Assembly (NCBI GenBank): GCA_947172415.1
Contig: OX359198.1
Span: 6,169,401-6,233,400, forward strand
Origin: Chondrosia reniformis
Taxonomy: Eukaryota; Porifera; Demospongiae; Chondrillida; Chondrillidae
Direction of reading: 5' to 3'
DNA: 64,000 nucleotides
Under the pieces are notes generated by a model. That model did not search any database and was not told the DNA's origin. It worked only from the letters and a program-made list of their open reading frames with translations. Position numbers and translations under genes: made by a program. Shown here piece after piece: positions 44,701 through 59,700 of the stretch. Every line of letters begins with the position of its first letter. The stretch's first letter is position 1.

Positions 44701-47700
44701 ACCATTAGGACCTTCTGTAAATGTCAATGCTGAAGCATTAAAAGTAAGCAAGTCTACAGTTTCAGAGAAAGTCAGTGAGAGAATACCAGTGTCAAGATCC
44801 AATGAGAATTCTGTTAGATTGATAGGAGTGGTGTCATTTATTATTTCAGTTGCCATGATGCCTGGTTCAACCAGCTCTTGACTTGGCACACCAATGGTAT
44901 CAAAAACAGTGGATGGTCTTAGAGCTATACGTGTGTTATTTATGGATGTGCCAATGGTATCCAAAGCTTTGATCGTGTTTTGAAGTTCTGCACTGAGAAG
45001 TATTTCAATCAAGGATGAATCATTCAAGGAAATAATAGTAGAATCCAGTAGATTTATCCTAACAGTGTTTGGTTGACCAATGAGATTGATTCCTGGCAAA
45101 AGTACCCTTGATGGCGGGGTAACATCAACTGGTTCAGAGAACTGTAAAGCTACAACACCTGTGTTGAGATCTAGAGTGAAACTCACAGCTTCTGGACCAC
45201 TCATGTCCATTATGACTATAGAGGCTTGCAAGGGTACCTCAGTCACGTAGCTGTTGTTGTTGAAATCAAGTAGGGATCCGTTAGACAAGATGATAAAGGT
45301 ATTATCAATGGATGTTGCAATTTCAGGGTTGAGCTTCAGCGCCTCGGCATCTTGGATGGATAGCTGTAGAGTGAATTGTGGTCCTGCTTCAGTAGTCCCA
45401 GGAGTTGATAAGAGAGTGTAACTGGTTGATGGCATGGTCACATTGCTCAGAATAGTAATACCCATTGGATTGAATGATGATGGCACGATTACTTCTGAGA
45501 ATGACAATGTTATTGTAGAGGTATCGAGGTTCAGTGAAAAACTCTCAAGTGATGTGGGTGTTGTGTCATCTACCAAAGTAGTAATAAAAATAGCTTCTAC
45601 AACTGGAATGGAAACAACAGAATTTCCTGCCATATCATCAGCTGCAGTTGAGTTGATACTCAACAATGTGGTAGCCATGGTGATAGCCAATCTGGTTCTC
45701 AGTTTAATTTCATTCAAATCAGAGTCAGAAAGAGTAACATTGATTTCTATGCCATTTTGAGTAACATTAGCATATGATGAAAGTTCAAAACTTGAGGAAG
45801 GCCTCATCGGATTGTTGACTAAAGTCATTCCAGATAGATCAATTGAACTTGAATCAATTGGTTCATCAAACAATAGGTTCAGAATACCAGTATTCATATC
45901 TAAACTAAAGTTCCTCAAGTTAGGCTGGGTTGTATCCATTGTATAGTTTATGGCCTGTAATACTCCAGGTACCAATCTGTTGCCATTGGTATCAGCAATA
46001 GTGATGTTACTGACACTAACAAAAGTGTTCCCCAGCTCTGTAGCTATCAGGATAGCTAGCTTGATGTTTACAATATCCATCTCAGTTAGATTAACAGTTA
46101 CTTCAGGGTGAGACTGCTGCATAAAGGTTCCATCTGTAATACTAACATATTCCATGTTATCACTGCTCACAAATGTAATTCCTGTCACATTAAATGATGA
46201 GATGGACACCGTCTCAGAGAATGTCACATCAAGGACACCCGAGTTCAAATCAAAAGTGAAAGACTGCAATTCTGGGGATGTCTGATCTGGTATAATGTTA
46301 TCCACACAAGTATTTGTAGCATTAAAACCATTTCCAGCTAAATCAATAATAAGATCTTCAATCAGCTGAATACAAGTGTTTAAGTTAGTGATGGCTACAT
46401 CAGATCTGCTCTTAATGTCATTCAAATCATCATTGCTCAAGATAACATGAAGTGTGAATCCATCAAATGATCTTTCTGCTGTCACATTTGTTAATTGCAG
46501 GGTAAAGTTTGGAGAAGACAGACTATTCACAATAACCACATCACTTTCTCTAAATGATTCCAGATCTACAAAGTCATCAAATTGAAGGGATAGCATTCCA
46601 TTGTTCAAGTCCAAAACTGAGTCTAAAAGTGTCAGCCTGGTAGTGTCAGGGGTGAAGCTGGATGCAGGCAAAGCGTTACTATCTGTGATTGCAATAACAT
46701 CTACTCCTCTGTAATCATTGAAAGCATCAGCAGCCATTGTGAGGTAGGTGTTATTTACAGAGGTTGCAACATTACGGAGCTCAGATATCTGTAGTCTATC
46801 AAAATCAGACAGTTCTATCATGATTTCGTGGCCAAGGACTAACATGACAGTTGAGTTTACAAGTTGATGGAAGCTGTCAGGTATTTCAGAAGTAGCACTT
46901 TGAATGACAAGGGCATCTGGCTGAAAGGTGCTTGCATTTACTATGTCAGTAAATTCTAGTGTCAATACACCAGTATTCATGTCCAAGGAAACTTCAGACA
47001 ATTCTGTTCTTGAGAGGTCATCATAGATAGTAGTTATCATGAGAGGTCCCTGTTCAGTTGAATTCCTATTTGCTACATCAACAACAGCATCCTCAGCAAG
47101 GAATATATAGGTGTTGAATTGTGAGGTTCCAATTGAAGAATTCAACTTCAGTCTTGAAATGTCCATTCTAATCAAAACAATATCCACTGTTCTGGAAATA
47201 TTAGCTGTAGTTTGGACTACAGTCAGTGGGTCAGACAGACTGAGTGATATGAGGTCACCAGGCATGTCAGATGACTGAAGTGTAACCATGGATACATTGA
47301 ATGTGTCAACTAGAACAGGTTCATTGAATGTCAAGGAGAGAGTATCAGTTCCCAGATCAAGTGTGAAGCTCAGCAAGACAGGACCTTCCATATCACTGAT
47401 GTACCTGGTAGCTCTCATGGCAAGCCCATTGTCAATGGCTTCATTAGGATTAGCTGGTAATGCCATATCAGAAATTACACCACTGCTAAGAGTTAAGTAT
47501 GTATCATTTACTCCTGTAGCAAAACTAGATTCTTTCAGCACATTGGCATCACTGGTGGAAAGAGAAATGACTATTTCCCGGTCTGGTGGGCTGGTTGTAC
47601 TGACGCTCTGCAACTGGTGCATTAAGGCATCCAGAGTAACATTAGATGCTGCTTGAATGATGATTCCACTTGCATTAAGCGTAAGTGGATTGACTGGTTC

Positions 47701-50700
47701 AGAGAATGTAAGTGTCAGCTGATTAGCTGTCAAATCTAGAGTAAATCCATCAAGCACTGGATTACTGTCATCTTCCACTAATTCAGTTATAATCTTCCCT
47801 GGTTCTTGATTGCTATCCATAGTCAAAGGTATCCCCATGGCATCTGTAATTAGAGAACTGTAGACAAATGCATAACAGTTCCCTCTTACAGTGCAGAGAT
47901 TATCTCTTCTCTTGATCTCCATTAAGTCAGTGTCAGAGAGTTGAATAGTCACATTTGTACTGTTCACAAATGCTATACCTGAGTCTGTAAGGTTGTACAC
48001 AGACAAAGCTGAAGCAGTATCATACAGTGAAACCAAGGCCAATCCAGAGGCTATGAAGCTTTCTCCATTTACACTTTCATTGAAGATAAGCATTATGACT
48101 CCACTGTTGAGGTCTAGCAATGCAAACTCCTCTAATGAAGGAGGATTGTTATCAGGAATCAGTAAGTCCACCAAAATGGCAGCAGATATTGGAAGACCTC
48201 CAATTGCACGGTTAGCTGCATCAAAAACCACTTCAGAAGTGAATGAAATATAGCAGTTTGTTTCGTTAAAGCACAAAGATGATTCCTTGATGGCATTCAG
48301 GTCTTCTTCATTGAGTATGATGACTAGGTCTGCAGTATTTAACACATCAAATATGCCTCCAGAGAGTCTTAAACTGTTGTCAAGGGAACCTCTAGTCATC
48401 AACAAAGTTATATTATTCACTTCTAGTGAAGATGCTTGAATAGCTTCATTAAAGTGGAGTGTCAGATCACCAGTGTTAAGATCAAGGTCAAATGAAGAAA
48501 GGGTTGGAGGAACTGTGTCATTTCCAACAAAGGATGCCTGGAGTGGATTTCTTGGAGAAATAGCTAAACTCTCAATTCCACTGAGGTCTGCAGCAAAGTA
48601 TTTAGCAAGACTTAGGTAGGTGTTATCAACACTGTCACCAAGGCCATTAATGGCTTGAATGGCATTTCTATCTTCATCAGTTAGTGTGAGCATTACTGTT
48701 TGAACCTGCACTTCAGATGATAGGTTAGCTCCAGTTAGAGTGTATCGAAGTGTGTCTAGGCCAGGTGCAGATTGAAGGGTAAGGAATCTTGGTTCTAGTG
48801 TACTCTGATTGATTACCTTTGAGAAGGTCAATGTCAGCACAGCTGGGTTGTATTGAAGGGTAAACTGTTTCAGATCAGGTGGTACTAAATTAGGTGTTAT
48901 TTCAGCTACTGGCTGTGCATTCAGTTGGGATCTCTCTAGAATAGCATGCCCAGTAAGATCAGACACAAATCCATAATCATAGCTGATGAACAAGGTACTG
49001 TTTGATGTTGCAATTCCTTGCTCTAAGAGGGAGTCTATAAAGTCTTGCGAAACAAGAAGGCTCACAACTCTATTGGAGAATCCAGCTTCAATTATGGTGT
49101 CGTTAGGTAGTTGTATCATGACAGAGTTATTTCGTGCACTGCCTTGCAGGTACACAGATGATGGTTGAATACTAGCCACCTCCACAGCCTCATCAAAAGT
49201 TAGCACAAAGGCTAAGATATTCAAATCAAGGGTGAAACTCTCAAGCTCGGGAGGGACAAAGTCTCCTTGGTATAGGTCAGCTGGGAATAGGTCTGTGATG
49301 TTCGGAATAGCATTTTCATACAGGTCTACTATATCAGGAAGGCCTGCAATGTATCCCAAATAGGTAGTGTTGATGCTTCTCAATAACGGGGTAAGTCTTT
49401 GTATACTGACTAAGTCCTGGCTACTTAGCGATATTGTGATGTCAGCTAGTTGACCAAATCTGGTAGTCTGGCTTGTATCGAGGACATAAGTGATGGATGA
49501 GCTCAAGTTGTTACTACTCGCCAAAAAGAATCTTCTTATAAGACTGCTATTATCTGCTAAGCTAATTGGTTCATCGTAACTGAGCTCAAGTCTGAATGGT
49601 ACAGGATGAGATGGATCAGATATAGCTTGGAATGACAGCAGTTCTGGTGGTGTAATGTCAGCGATGGGGTCTGAACTAGCTTGTATTGCTTCACTACCAA
49701 TCAACAAATTATCCAAAAGATCTCTCCCTGAATCATTGGCAACTCTGATATAACAAGTTGCCCTGGCTTTGCAGAGGGAAGGATGGACCTTGAGGCCCAC
49801 TGATGTGTCTCTACTTAAAATTACAGGTACAACAGATGTGTTAAAGGGTTGTGTTTCTTCATTGACAGTAAGATTCAAATCAATAATGCCAAATTCATCA
49901 GTCTTTAAACCAAATCCTGTAAAATCAAAGGAGTCTTGGGACACAATTTCATCAAATGTCAGATAGAGAATAGCAGTTGATGTGAGATCAAGATGGAAAC
50001 TAACAAGATTGGGTGGAGTATCATCTCTCACAATAATTCCTGTTAATGGTGATGTTAGATTAATCTCCTTGACTGGATTGTTATCCATATCAAAAACACT
50101 ACCATTTAGGAGGGTGAGAATTTCTGGATTTAGTCTGTCAAAGTAGGCTAGTTTCAAAATATTTGCATCTTCTGTGTCCAAATCTAGTATCACAACATTC
50201 AAATTAGATTCTGAAACTTCACCTCCATTAAGTACTAAAATGGAGCCATCTTCACTATGAAAGGTAATACCAGTTGGATCCAATGAACTACTGTTGATAG
50301 TTTCTGAGAAAGTTAGACGAAGGGATGGACTTCCATCAAGATCCAAAACAAAGGAGTTCAAGCAAGGTGGGGTTATATCAAATGTGTAATTATTCACAGG
50401 AATACCGGTGATCATTTCCATAGCAGTGTTACCAGAGGTATCTTGTATTACTGCATTTAAATGCCTTAAAAAGGTTGTTTCATTTGATATAGCAAGACCT
50501 TCCCTTTCTTTGATTGCATTGAGATCATCCTGACTCAGTGTAACTTGGAGAACAGTGTTTTGCAGCATGGTAGATGTACCAGTATCACTTAGCATATAGT
50601 AGTTTGTACTAGAAGTACGGCTGGATTGTAAGATCAGCAAATCAGCAAAAAAGCTTGCTAAATTTACGGTTTCAGAAAATGTTAATGTAAGTCTACCATC

Positions 50701-53700
50701 ATTCATGTCCAAGTCAAAGCTAACTAGCTCTGGTTCTGTAAGATCAATACCATGAGAGCTGACTGGGAGTGCCCTGTTAATTGGAATTTCAGTGAGTGGA
50801 TTAGAGTTGAAATCTTCCACTGCCCCTGGTAGCACTGATAAAAAGGTAGTCTGGTTACTCACTCCAAAGTTGGTATCAGCTTTAATCAAATTAAGATCTT
50901 CATCAAGCAAATCAACATTCAACACCAACAGAGAACTGCCTAGTTGGACCGTTCCACCACTAAGGGGAAGATTAGTACCTGTTCCTGTCGACTCACTGTG
51001 CAAGCTAAAGTAGGTGACATTGAAGGTGTCAACATCTACTGCTTCAGAAAAACTGAGAATGAGTTGCTCTGTGTCCAGGTTAAGATCAAAGGTTACTACG
51101 TCAGGATTTGTTGAATCTGGAATGAAAGCAGCTGCTGGTTGAACTGCAGGTAGTACACCTTGGCCAGCCAAATCTGAGATGAAATCTGAAGAAATTGAGA
51201 TGATTGTATTGTTGATATTTGTAGCCAAAGTTCTATCAGCTTTCAGAGAGTTGAGGTCATCCGGTATGAGATAGAGATCAAAACTGTAATCAGGTGTACT
51301 ATTGGTGTTTCCTATGATTGTGAGGCCACTGGTTGCATTTTCAGTAGCAACAAAAGTCAGACGATTCCTTGTGTAACTACTTGGGTCAATTACATCATTA
51401 AAGGTAGCTCTGAGTGTTCCAGTATTCATATCTAAACTGTAGTTTTGCAATCTTGGGGAAACTTCATCAGGCCTGAAAGTAATCACCATCAAGGCATTGC
51501 TCGTGTTGAGCCCTGGATGATAGTTATCTGCAGTGTCTTTCAGAGTAAATGGAGCAAGAATTAAGTAAGAGGTGGTGTCAGAAGTGCCTAACCCTGAGGT
51601 TAGTCTTAGAGATCGGTAGTCAGAATCTGTAAGAGTAATCTCAATTGCTCTCTTATCACTTACATCAGTGTGCATAATAGCACCACCAGTTAGTGTAAAG
51701 TTTACACCTCCAGTTGACATTGACTGCAATGTTATTCCCATCACATTCACTGCATCTGAAATTGGTTCATTTGCTGTGATAATTATTCTTCTCTCATGGA
51801 TGGCCAACTCAGTGAACTGGAGAATTGAGGGAGGGGTTGAATCTAGAGTGAAGTTTGCTGCCTGGGATGCATTCTCTACTGTGATGGAAGTAATGGAATT
51901 ACCACTTGCAGCTCCAGCTCCAACGTCTCTGATGAAACCACTGCCGTAAAACACAAAAGTGGTGCTCAAGTTAGTTGCTAGTTGTAGATTAGCTTTCAGG
52001 GCTATCTCATCATTGTTTCCAATAGTTATCTCCACAAAGGTTTCATCAGTAGTTGTGAGACGTGTTGAGTCAGTAAGTGTGTACTGAACTGTTCCATTGA
52101 TAGCATTGATGAAACTTAAATCAGTAGCACTTGTGGCAGCTGCATCAACAACCTCATCAAATGAGAACTGTACAATAAGAGTATCCATATTCAAGGAGAA
52201 GTTGAGCAGTCGTGGTGGTGTACTATCCTCTGTTATGGAACCAGCAAACTCACTTAAAACAAATGAGGATGACGTTGGTTCAATTGCGTTTCCTGATCTA
52301 TCAGTCAGCAAACCTTCTCCAAAATCAATATTACAAGTCAGAGGACTACGACAGAGCCTACGTTGTCGTTTCACAGCATTAAAGTCTTCATCTGATAAAG
52401 AAATAACAATAACATCACTGTCAAGAATTGGTAAATTGCCACCTGAAAGTCTAACTGATTGTCCATCATTAGTGAAACGTTCATTCAGAGTTACAGAAGA
52501 AAGATTAAAGCTATCCACACTGACAGTTTCTGAGAAGGACAGAGTTAATTCACCAGAGTTGAAATCCAAGTTGGTGAACTGCATTAGTTGAGGTCTTCGG
52601 GAGTCATTACTGAAAGAGTCAATCTGTTTCCCATCCAGGATGGCAATAATGCTATTGCCAGCTGTATCATCCCCTAGAAGCTGTGTGAAGGTGATAAAAC
52701 AGTTTGAAAGGTTGGTACAAAGGTCAGGCTGGGTCAATCTGATGGCATCTTCCACTGCCAGGCTGATAATGATGTCAGTGTAGTTAGATACCACAAAGGT
52801 AGATGCACTAGTCAATTGGTAGCTTTGACGGTTTTCCGTTCCTGCAGGTCCACTATGTAGCTCTATCTCTGTCAACAGCACTGTATCAGGGTCTACTGCC
52901 TCACTGAACACCAATGTCAGTATCCTCTCATCTAAATCCAAAGAAAATGTCTCTAGAAATGGATTAACTGTGTCTGGTTCAAGATATGATGCCTGCCTTA
53001 CGACATTATCAATGGGCCTTCCATTGGCATCATACAGAGCCCCAGCCAATAGCTGGATAAAGGTGTTGTTGACAATGGTTGCTAGGTTTCTGTTGGCTTG
53101 AATAGCACCAAAGTCAAATTTAGTAAGAGTTAGTTCAATTGTGTCTGTAAAGTTACTCATGGCTGTTCTCATACTTAGTGTCACAGAGGCATTTGGCATG
53201 GAATTATTGTCACTCTGTACAATCACCCTGGTTGGATCAAGGCTCATCACATTAACAGTCTCTGAAAAGAGAAGTGTGATTATTCCTGTGTTTAGACTGA
53301 ATTGGAAATCCTCAAGAACTGGCATTGTGGTGTCGTTGACGTAGACTGAGGCTTGAAGCGGACTGTTCTCAATGATACTATTTTGTGATGCATCCTGGAT
53401 GGCACCAGTTTGAAGAACGATGTAGGAGGTAGTTCTGTCCTTGTACAATCTGGGGAATCTACCAATGGCATTGAAGTCAACAGGTGAAAGTTCAATCAAA
53501 ACAGTTCCTCCACTGGAGCTATTGGTGAAGCTATTTCTTGACAAAACATAAGATTGTGGTTGGCTCATATCTCCATTTTCCAGTCTCACAAGTGTGACAA
53601 CTAAGGTTACTGTATCAACAGGCTCATTGAACTCTAAGAGCAAGGTGGAAGCTTGCATATCAACCTCTAGACTCATGAGTTGGGGTGGAGATGAGTCTCG

Positions 53701-56700
53701 TATGTACTGAGATACTGGAAGGACTGGGTCAGTGGCCTCAATTGCATTCCCATTAAAATCAAAGGTAGCACCAAAGCTCACATTAAGATAAGTGTTAGAA
53801 GAACTGGTAGCTAATAGTGGCTCCAACACAAGGCTGTTGACGTCTTCCACTCCCAGCTGCACGACTATGATGTAATTGTCAGCTGGTTCAGCTGCACTGT
53901 TACTAAGGGTTACGGATGGATCAGCAAAGGTGGCATTAGCTGATGGTTGGATGGTTAAGTATGAAACATTTAGTGTGGATCCACGGACAATTTCATCAAA
54001 GGTCAAAATTAGCTGTGAAGAATTCAAATTTAATGTAAAGTTTACAATTTGAGGGGGCTGACCATCGGGTATCACATTCTGTGCTTGTGAAGCATTGTCA
54101 GAGCTGTATGGTATGATTGGTATGTTAGCTGTGTCTCTGAAGGCATCCAAGGTGAAGGAGAGGAAGGTGTCATTAGTACTTGTGGCCAAATCAGTGATAA
54201 ATTTAATGGCATTTGCATCATCAAAGTCAAGAAGAAGTGGCAGTTCATACCAGTTATCCCGGAGGAATTCTCCTCCACGGAGTACCACAGAGCAATCTGG
54301 AGCTAATACAGAGCTGTTTTGAAGGGTAATTTCTTCAGGTCTGAAAGAAGTAACTAGCACAACTTCACTAAATGTGAATGTGAGAATAGTAGTCTCCATG
54401 TTCAAGGAAAGTAACAGCAGCTCAGGTGGTGTGTTATCAGGTGTAAAGGCATCAGCCCTTACTGCAACATCCTCTGGTATTTCCAGAACTCTGTTAGCAT
54501 TTGCATCAGTAATGGCAAATGGGAGAATACTTGTGTACGTTCTGAATCTAGATGTGGCTAAATTGAGGTTTGCTTGAAGTTGACTGCGATCTTCAAGATT
54601 CAGGTTTACTTCAAGTATAGTATTGTTGATAACAGATATAGTCCTACTAGTTAGAACAACTGTTTGACTTGTGCTCAATTCCGTAACATTTCTGAAATTC
54701 TGTAAGATAACACCACTAGCATTGAATGAACTTTCAAGGACTGTTTCTGAGAAGGTTAGCATCAAAACACCAGTGTTCATATCTAATTCAAAGCTCCTAA
54801 GCTCTGGGTCAGTGCTATCTGGTGTATAGTTGGCTGGCATTACCTGAACTTCAGGGAATACCATATTGCCTGCCAAATCTTCAATAGCGTTAGCAGTCAT
54901 ATTGAGCAAAGTATTATTCTGAGTTGTGGCAAGGTCAACTTGAGCTTTGATGTTGTTGAGGTCAAAGTCAGTGAATGTTAAGATGGCAGTAAATCCATCA
55001 TTAGATCTCTCAATTGAGTCCAGACCTGTTAGATCATAGAATGTTCCAGTTTCACTGTACAGAGTTAGTCCTTCAAATGATACACTACTAGCATTGATGT
55101 ACTCAGAGAAAGTTAGTAGTAATTGTCCTGCATTCATATCCAAGCTGTAACTGGCTAGTGATGGCCTAATATCATCAGATACAAAATCGTTAACCTGAAG
55201 TGCATTTCCATCAGTAACAGCTAAAACATCCAAAGCACTTGTATCATCCACTACATCAGCAGTGATGGTAAGAAAAGTATCATTTTTATCTGTTGCCAAG
55301 CCAGCAATGCTGTTCAGCTGCAAGAGGTCGTTTGGTGATAGTTCAACGACAAACAAGTTACCATTTTGGCTATTGGTTCCACTGCCAGAAGTGAGTGAAA
55401 AGTAGGGAGCAGAAGGGTTTGATCTGCGATCTATTACAGACTGAATAATTATGCAATTTGGACAAGCGGTAAAAGTCATGGAGTCAGCAATATCTGAAAA
55501 TGTCAAATTTAGAAGACCTCTGTTCATGTCAAAATCAAAACTGATGAGCCTTAATCTGGTAAGTGGAGATTGGTATACATCTGGTGGAATACAGGTCACA
55601 TTCCTTAGTAAATTTCCAAAATAATCAGTGACCGCTCCCGCAGCAACATGTAGTCTGGTTGTTTCAGCAGAGGTTGCCAAAGTAGTATCAATTTTGATGG
55701 TTCTGACATCATCTGAGGAGAGTTGCAGTCTCAGTACCATAGGACTGGAGCTGGCAAGTATTTCTGGATTAAGATCCACTCTAGATGAATTACAACTGGA
55801 ACTGATGGCAAATGAAGATCTCATTACTGTACTGGTATTGAAGGGCTCATCGAATGTGATCAAAAGTTCATTCACATCAATGTCCAAAGTATACATTACT
55901 AACATTGGTGGGGTGCTGTCTTGAATGTATGATGTAACTTGAGTGCCATTTGTGGCTGGAAGATTGGCATTGGGTATCAAGGCTAGATCAAAAACAGTTT
56001 CGTTTCCAAGGACAACTAATGTATCATCAACACCAGTACCAAATTGATCAATCTTGATGGCATTTACATCATCATCAGACAAAACAACTGATACTATGCT
56101 GGCTTCTCTCAATGATTTCCTGGCTTGCTGAGGTTGCAGACTTTTAGATGAATCTGCAGACTCACTTTGAATGGTAATTCTAGATGCATTGAAAGTCTCG
56201 ATGCTGATTGGTTCATCAAAGGTCAAAAGTAACATTCCTCTATTGAGATCAAAGGTGGAATTGAGCAGCTCAGGAGGTGATTGGTCAAAAATAAACATGT
56301 CTACCAACAACCCAGGAGATTCTTCAGAGACTGCAGAAGAAGGCATTCCAGAAGTGTCCTCAATAAGACCAACTGAAGCAGACACATAGCAGTCACCTCT
56401 GTAAACACAAACATGGACATCAGCTTTTACAGCAAAGAGATCCTCTTCAGCCAGCATGAATCTAAGAAGGGGACCAGAGGTTGAGAGTACCGTCCCTCCC
56501 ATGGTAATAGGAACTGTACTTAAGGGGTTGACAAAGAGACCTTGGAGGACAAGTCTGTCTGCACGGAAAGTTGAGTGATTTACAGACTCACTGTACATCA
56601 ATGTCAACAATCCTTCATCAAGATCGAATTGAACAAACTGCTCAATGTAAGGTGGAGTAATGTCATTGATAACTTCTGTCATCATTAAAGAGAAATCTAC

Positions 56701-59700
56701 AGATCCTCTATCTGCCATGTCAAGTGTGATATTTTCTGGAAGATCTATGTAGCAGTCATTGGAAGCATTGTTGGAACAGAGAGGTAGAGATTTGATAGCA
56801 TTCAAATCATCATTTGAAAGCTGTATGGTTAAGATAGGAGAGTCTATCATGACAACTTGACTGGAATTGAGAGTAAAGTTGGCAGTGGAGGCATAGGAGG
56901 CTTCACTGTACAGAGTTACTTGGAATACATCAAAGGCTGATGAATTTACAGTTTCATTAAACTGAATTGTCAGTATTTCTGCATTTAGATCCAAAGTGAC
57001 GCTTATAACACCAGGTCTGTCAGAGTCATCAGTAAAGTCATCCACAATCCTGGCTCCTGATGAGCTGATTGCCCTCAATCTATTTTCATTCATATCAAAG
57101 ACACTGTCTGCTGCTATAGTGATGAAAGTGGTATTCATACCAGCAGCTATTTCTGCTTCACTCTTCAAGGAATTCAGATCCTCATCAGTGAGTTCCAAGG
57201 TAACAACATCTGATGGCATTGTGGGTAGTACAGTTCCTCCTGTAAGGGAGACAGTCCCTGTAGGGTTTAAATAGGAGCCTTGGAAAGATATTAGTGAAGG
57301 ATCAAAGCTGGAAGTATTGACAGTCTCTGAAAAGGTCAGTGTGAGGATGCCAGTGTTCAAATCCAAGCCATAGGAACTGAGAGAGGGGCGGATGAGATCT
57401 TGCTCAAAATCAAAAGCTGGAAGGGCACCAGTCACAGGTATTATTTCATTTCCTAAGCCAGCCTTGTCTTGGATGAATCCTTGAGCCAGGGATACAAAGG
57501 TAGTCTCTAGGCTGATGGCTAAGAATGGTTCGGCCCTAAGGGCATTGGAGTCCGCAGGATCCAGCTCTAGTATCACAATGTTGGACTCTCTTCCAGTTAT
57601 TGTGAACACTCCGCTACTCAGAGTAACACTGATATTGGCACTGTCATTCCTGCTTTGAATTGTTAAGGATGATGCTTGAATATTGTTACCAAGCAGTTCG
57701 TCATTGAATGTCATAGTCAAGATGTTTCCGGTGAGGTCAAGGGTAAAGCTAAGGAGTTCTGGTGGCTGGAAATCAGCTGTGATGTCTCCTGCTTGTACAC
57801 CAACAGTTATTTCTTGAAGTGGATTACCCGAGGTGTCATTAATAGCTCCAAATGGAAGAATCATGTATGTCCTCTCTTGGTTCTGTCCAATAGGTGGCAT
57901 CTGTCTAATTACCTCAACATCTGAACTGTTGATTATGACAGTAATATCTGGTCCATTGCCACCAATAATCTGAGCTGTTGTTAGGGTATAGTTGGTTGTA
58001 GGTCCTATAGGTGCTGCTTGTAATGTGATGGCATCGAGATTCAGTGTGGAAGCCACTACTGTCTCTGAAAAGTGCAACAGAACTAGAAGGTCCTGACCTG
58101 AAGTGAACAAGTCAAATCCTTGCAAAACAGGTGAAGTAGTGTCATTAGTGAAATTAGACACTTGTATTGCAGAAGATATGGGGATTGATACAAGTGGATT
58201 TCCTGAGGTATCATTAGCAGCTTCGGAGGTGACTGAGAGGAAGGTATTGCTCATTTCAGTTGCTAGATCTGGTAAGTTCTTGATTTCATTAAGGTCATCA
58301 TTTGAGAGAACAAGAGTAATAATGTTAGAATCTGAACTTTCTAGCATGGCTTCAGTGGGCATGTAGCTAGCAACACCAGTTCTACTGTCCCTGAAGATGA
58401 ACTCAGATATGTTGACAGATTCAGCAATAATCACTTCAGAGAAAGTCAATTCTAAGGTACCAGAGTTGAGATCAAATGCAAAATCATCAAGGGTAGGACT
58501 GTTCATATCCAGCACAATTGTATCAGCTTGTTTTGCAGCAGTAGGGGGAATACCTATTACTGGTCTACCACTGGTGTCGAGAATGCTTCCTTCTTCAACA
58601 TACAAGTAAGTGTTGTCAATTGAGGTAGCTATTCCAGGAGTCCTTTGCAAAAAGAAGAAATCTTCATCCGTAAGCTGAACAGTCACCACTGGCCCATACT
58701 CTGGAGTAATGTTAGCTCCAGGTGTGAGTTGCCTGGGAACAAGGACAGTCCCTACTTGCAATGTGTTCATGGTGTTAAGCAGGGTTAGCTGACTGATATT
58801 CAAGCTTGAGGTATTCACTGTTTCATTGAAGGTAAGAAGAAGACGGCCATCATTCAAATCCAAGGTGAAGGATTGTAAATTTGGTCGGTTTGTATCAGGT
58901 GTTAATTCTGTCACAGGAATAGCAGCAGAGTTAGGCAGCTGCAAAATTTCTTGCCCGTTCAAATCTAGAACTGCAGCTGTACGGTAACTCATGAAGGTAG
59001 TCTCATTAGAAATTGCTAATGATATGTCCCCTTTGATTGCATTCAGGTTATCCAAAGTCAGTATAATCGAAACATCTGGTCCGTCCTCTACAGAAACTGT
59101 TCCATCTAAGTAAACATTACAGGTTGTAGAAGCTCTGCTTGCCAGCAAGCAAAATTCCATTGGCATCAATAAACTTGCATCCACAGACTCATCAAAGGAT
59201 AACTGTATAAGTCCATTATTTAGATCCAAATTGAAAGATGCTAAAGAAGGTGGAGATGTGTCAGGAATTTCCATATTTGCAGGTTGAGCGTTATCACTTG
59301 AAATTGCAGTAACATTGTTTCCAGCCATGTCCTGAATGGCTACTTCCGTTAAGGATAAGAAAGAGAGAGAAATTCTGTCACTGTTGTTTACAATGGAATC
59401 AGCTTCTTTGATAGTATTGAGGTCATTGTTGTCAAGGAAAACACTAAATGTCACAGCTGCAAAGGTTTCACTTGTGGTTACACTATTTGATAGAACGAGA
59501 GATATGTTTGAATTATTCGCTCTGTCTTGCAAGGTAAACTCTGATGGTCTGAGAGAAGCAATGTTAACAGTTTCAGAAAACACAAGTAGCAGTGCACCCT
59601 CATTAAGATCCAAGCTATGCTGTAGCAGAACAGGTGATGTTGTATCAGGAGTGTACATTTGGACTAGCTCACTTCGACTGGACACGATGGCATCAACTGG

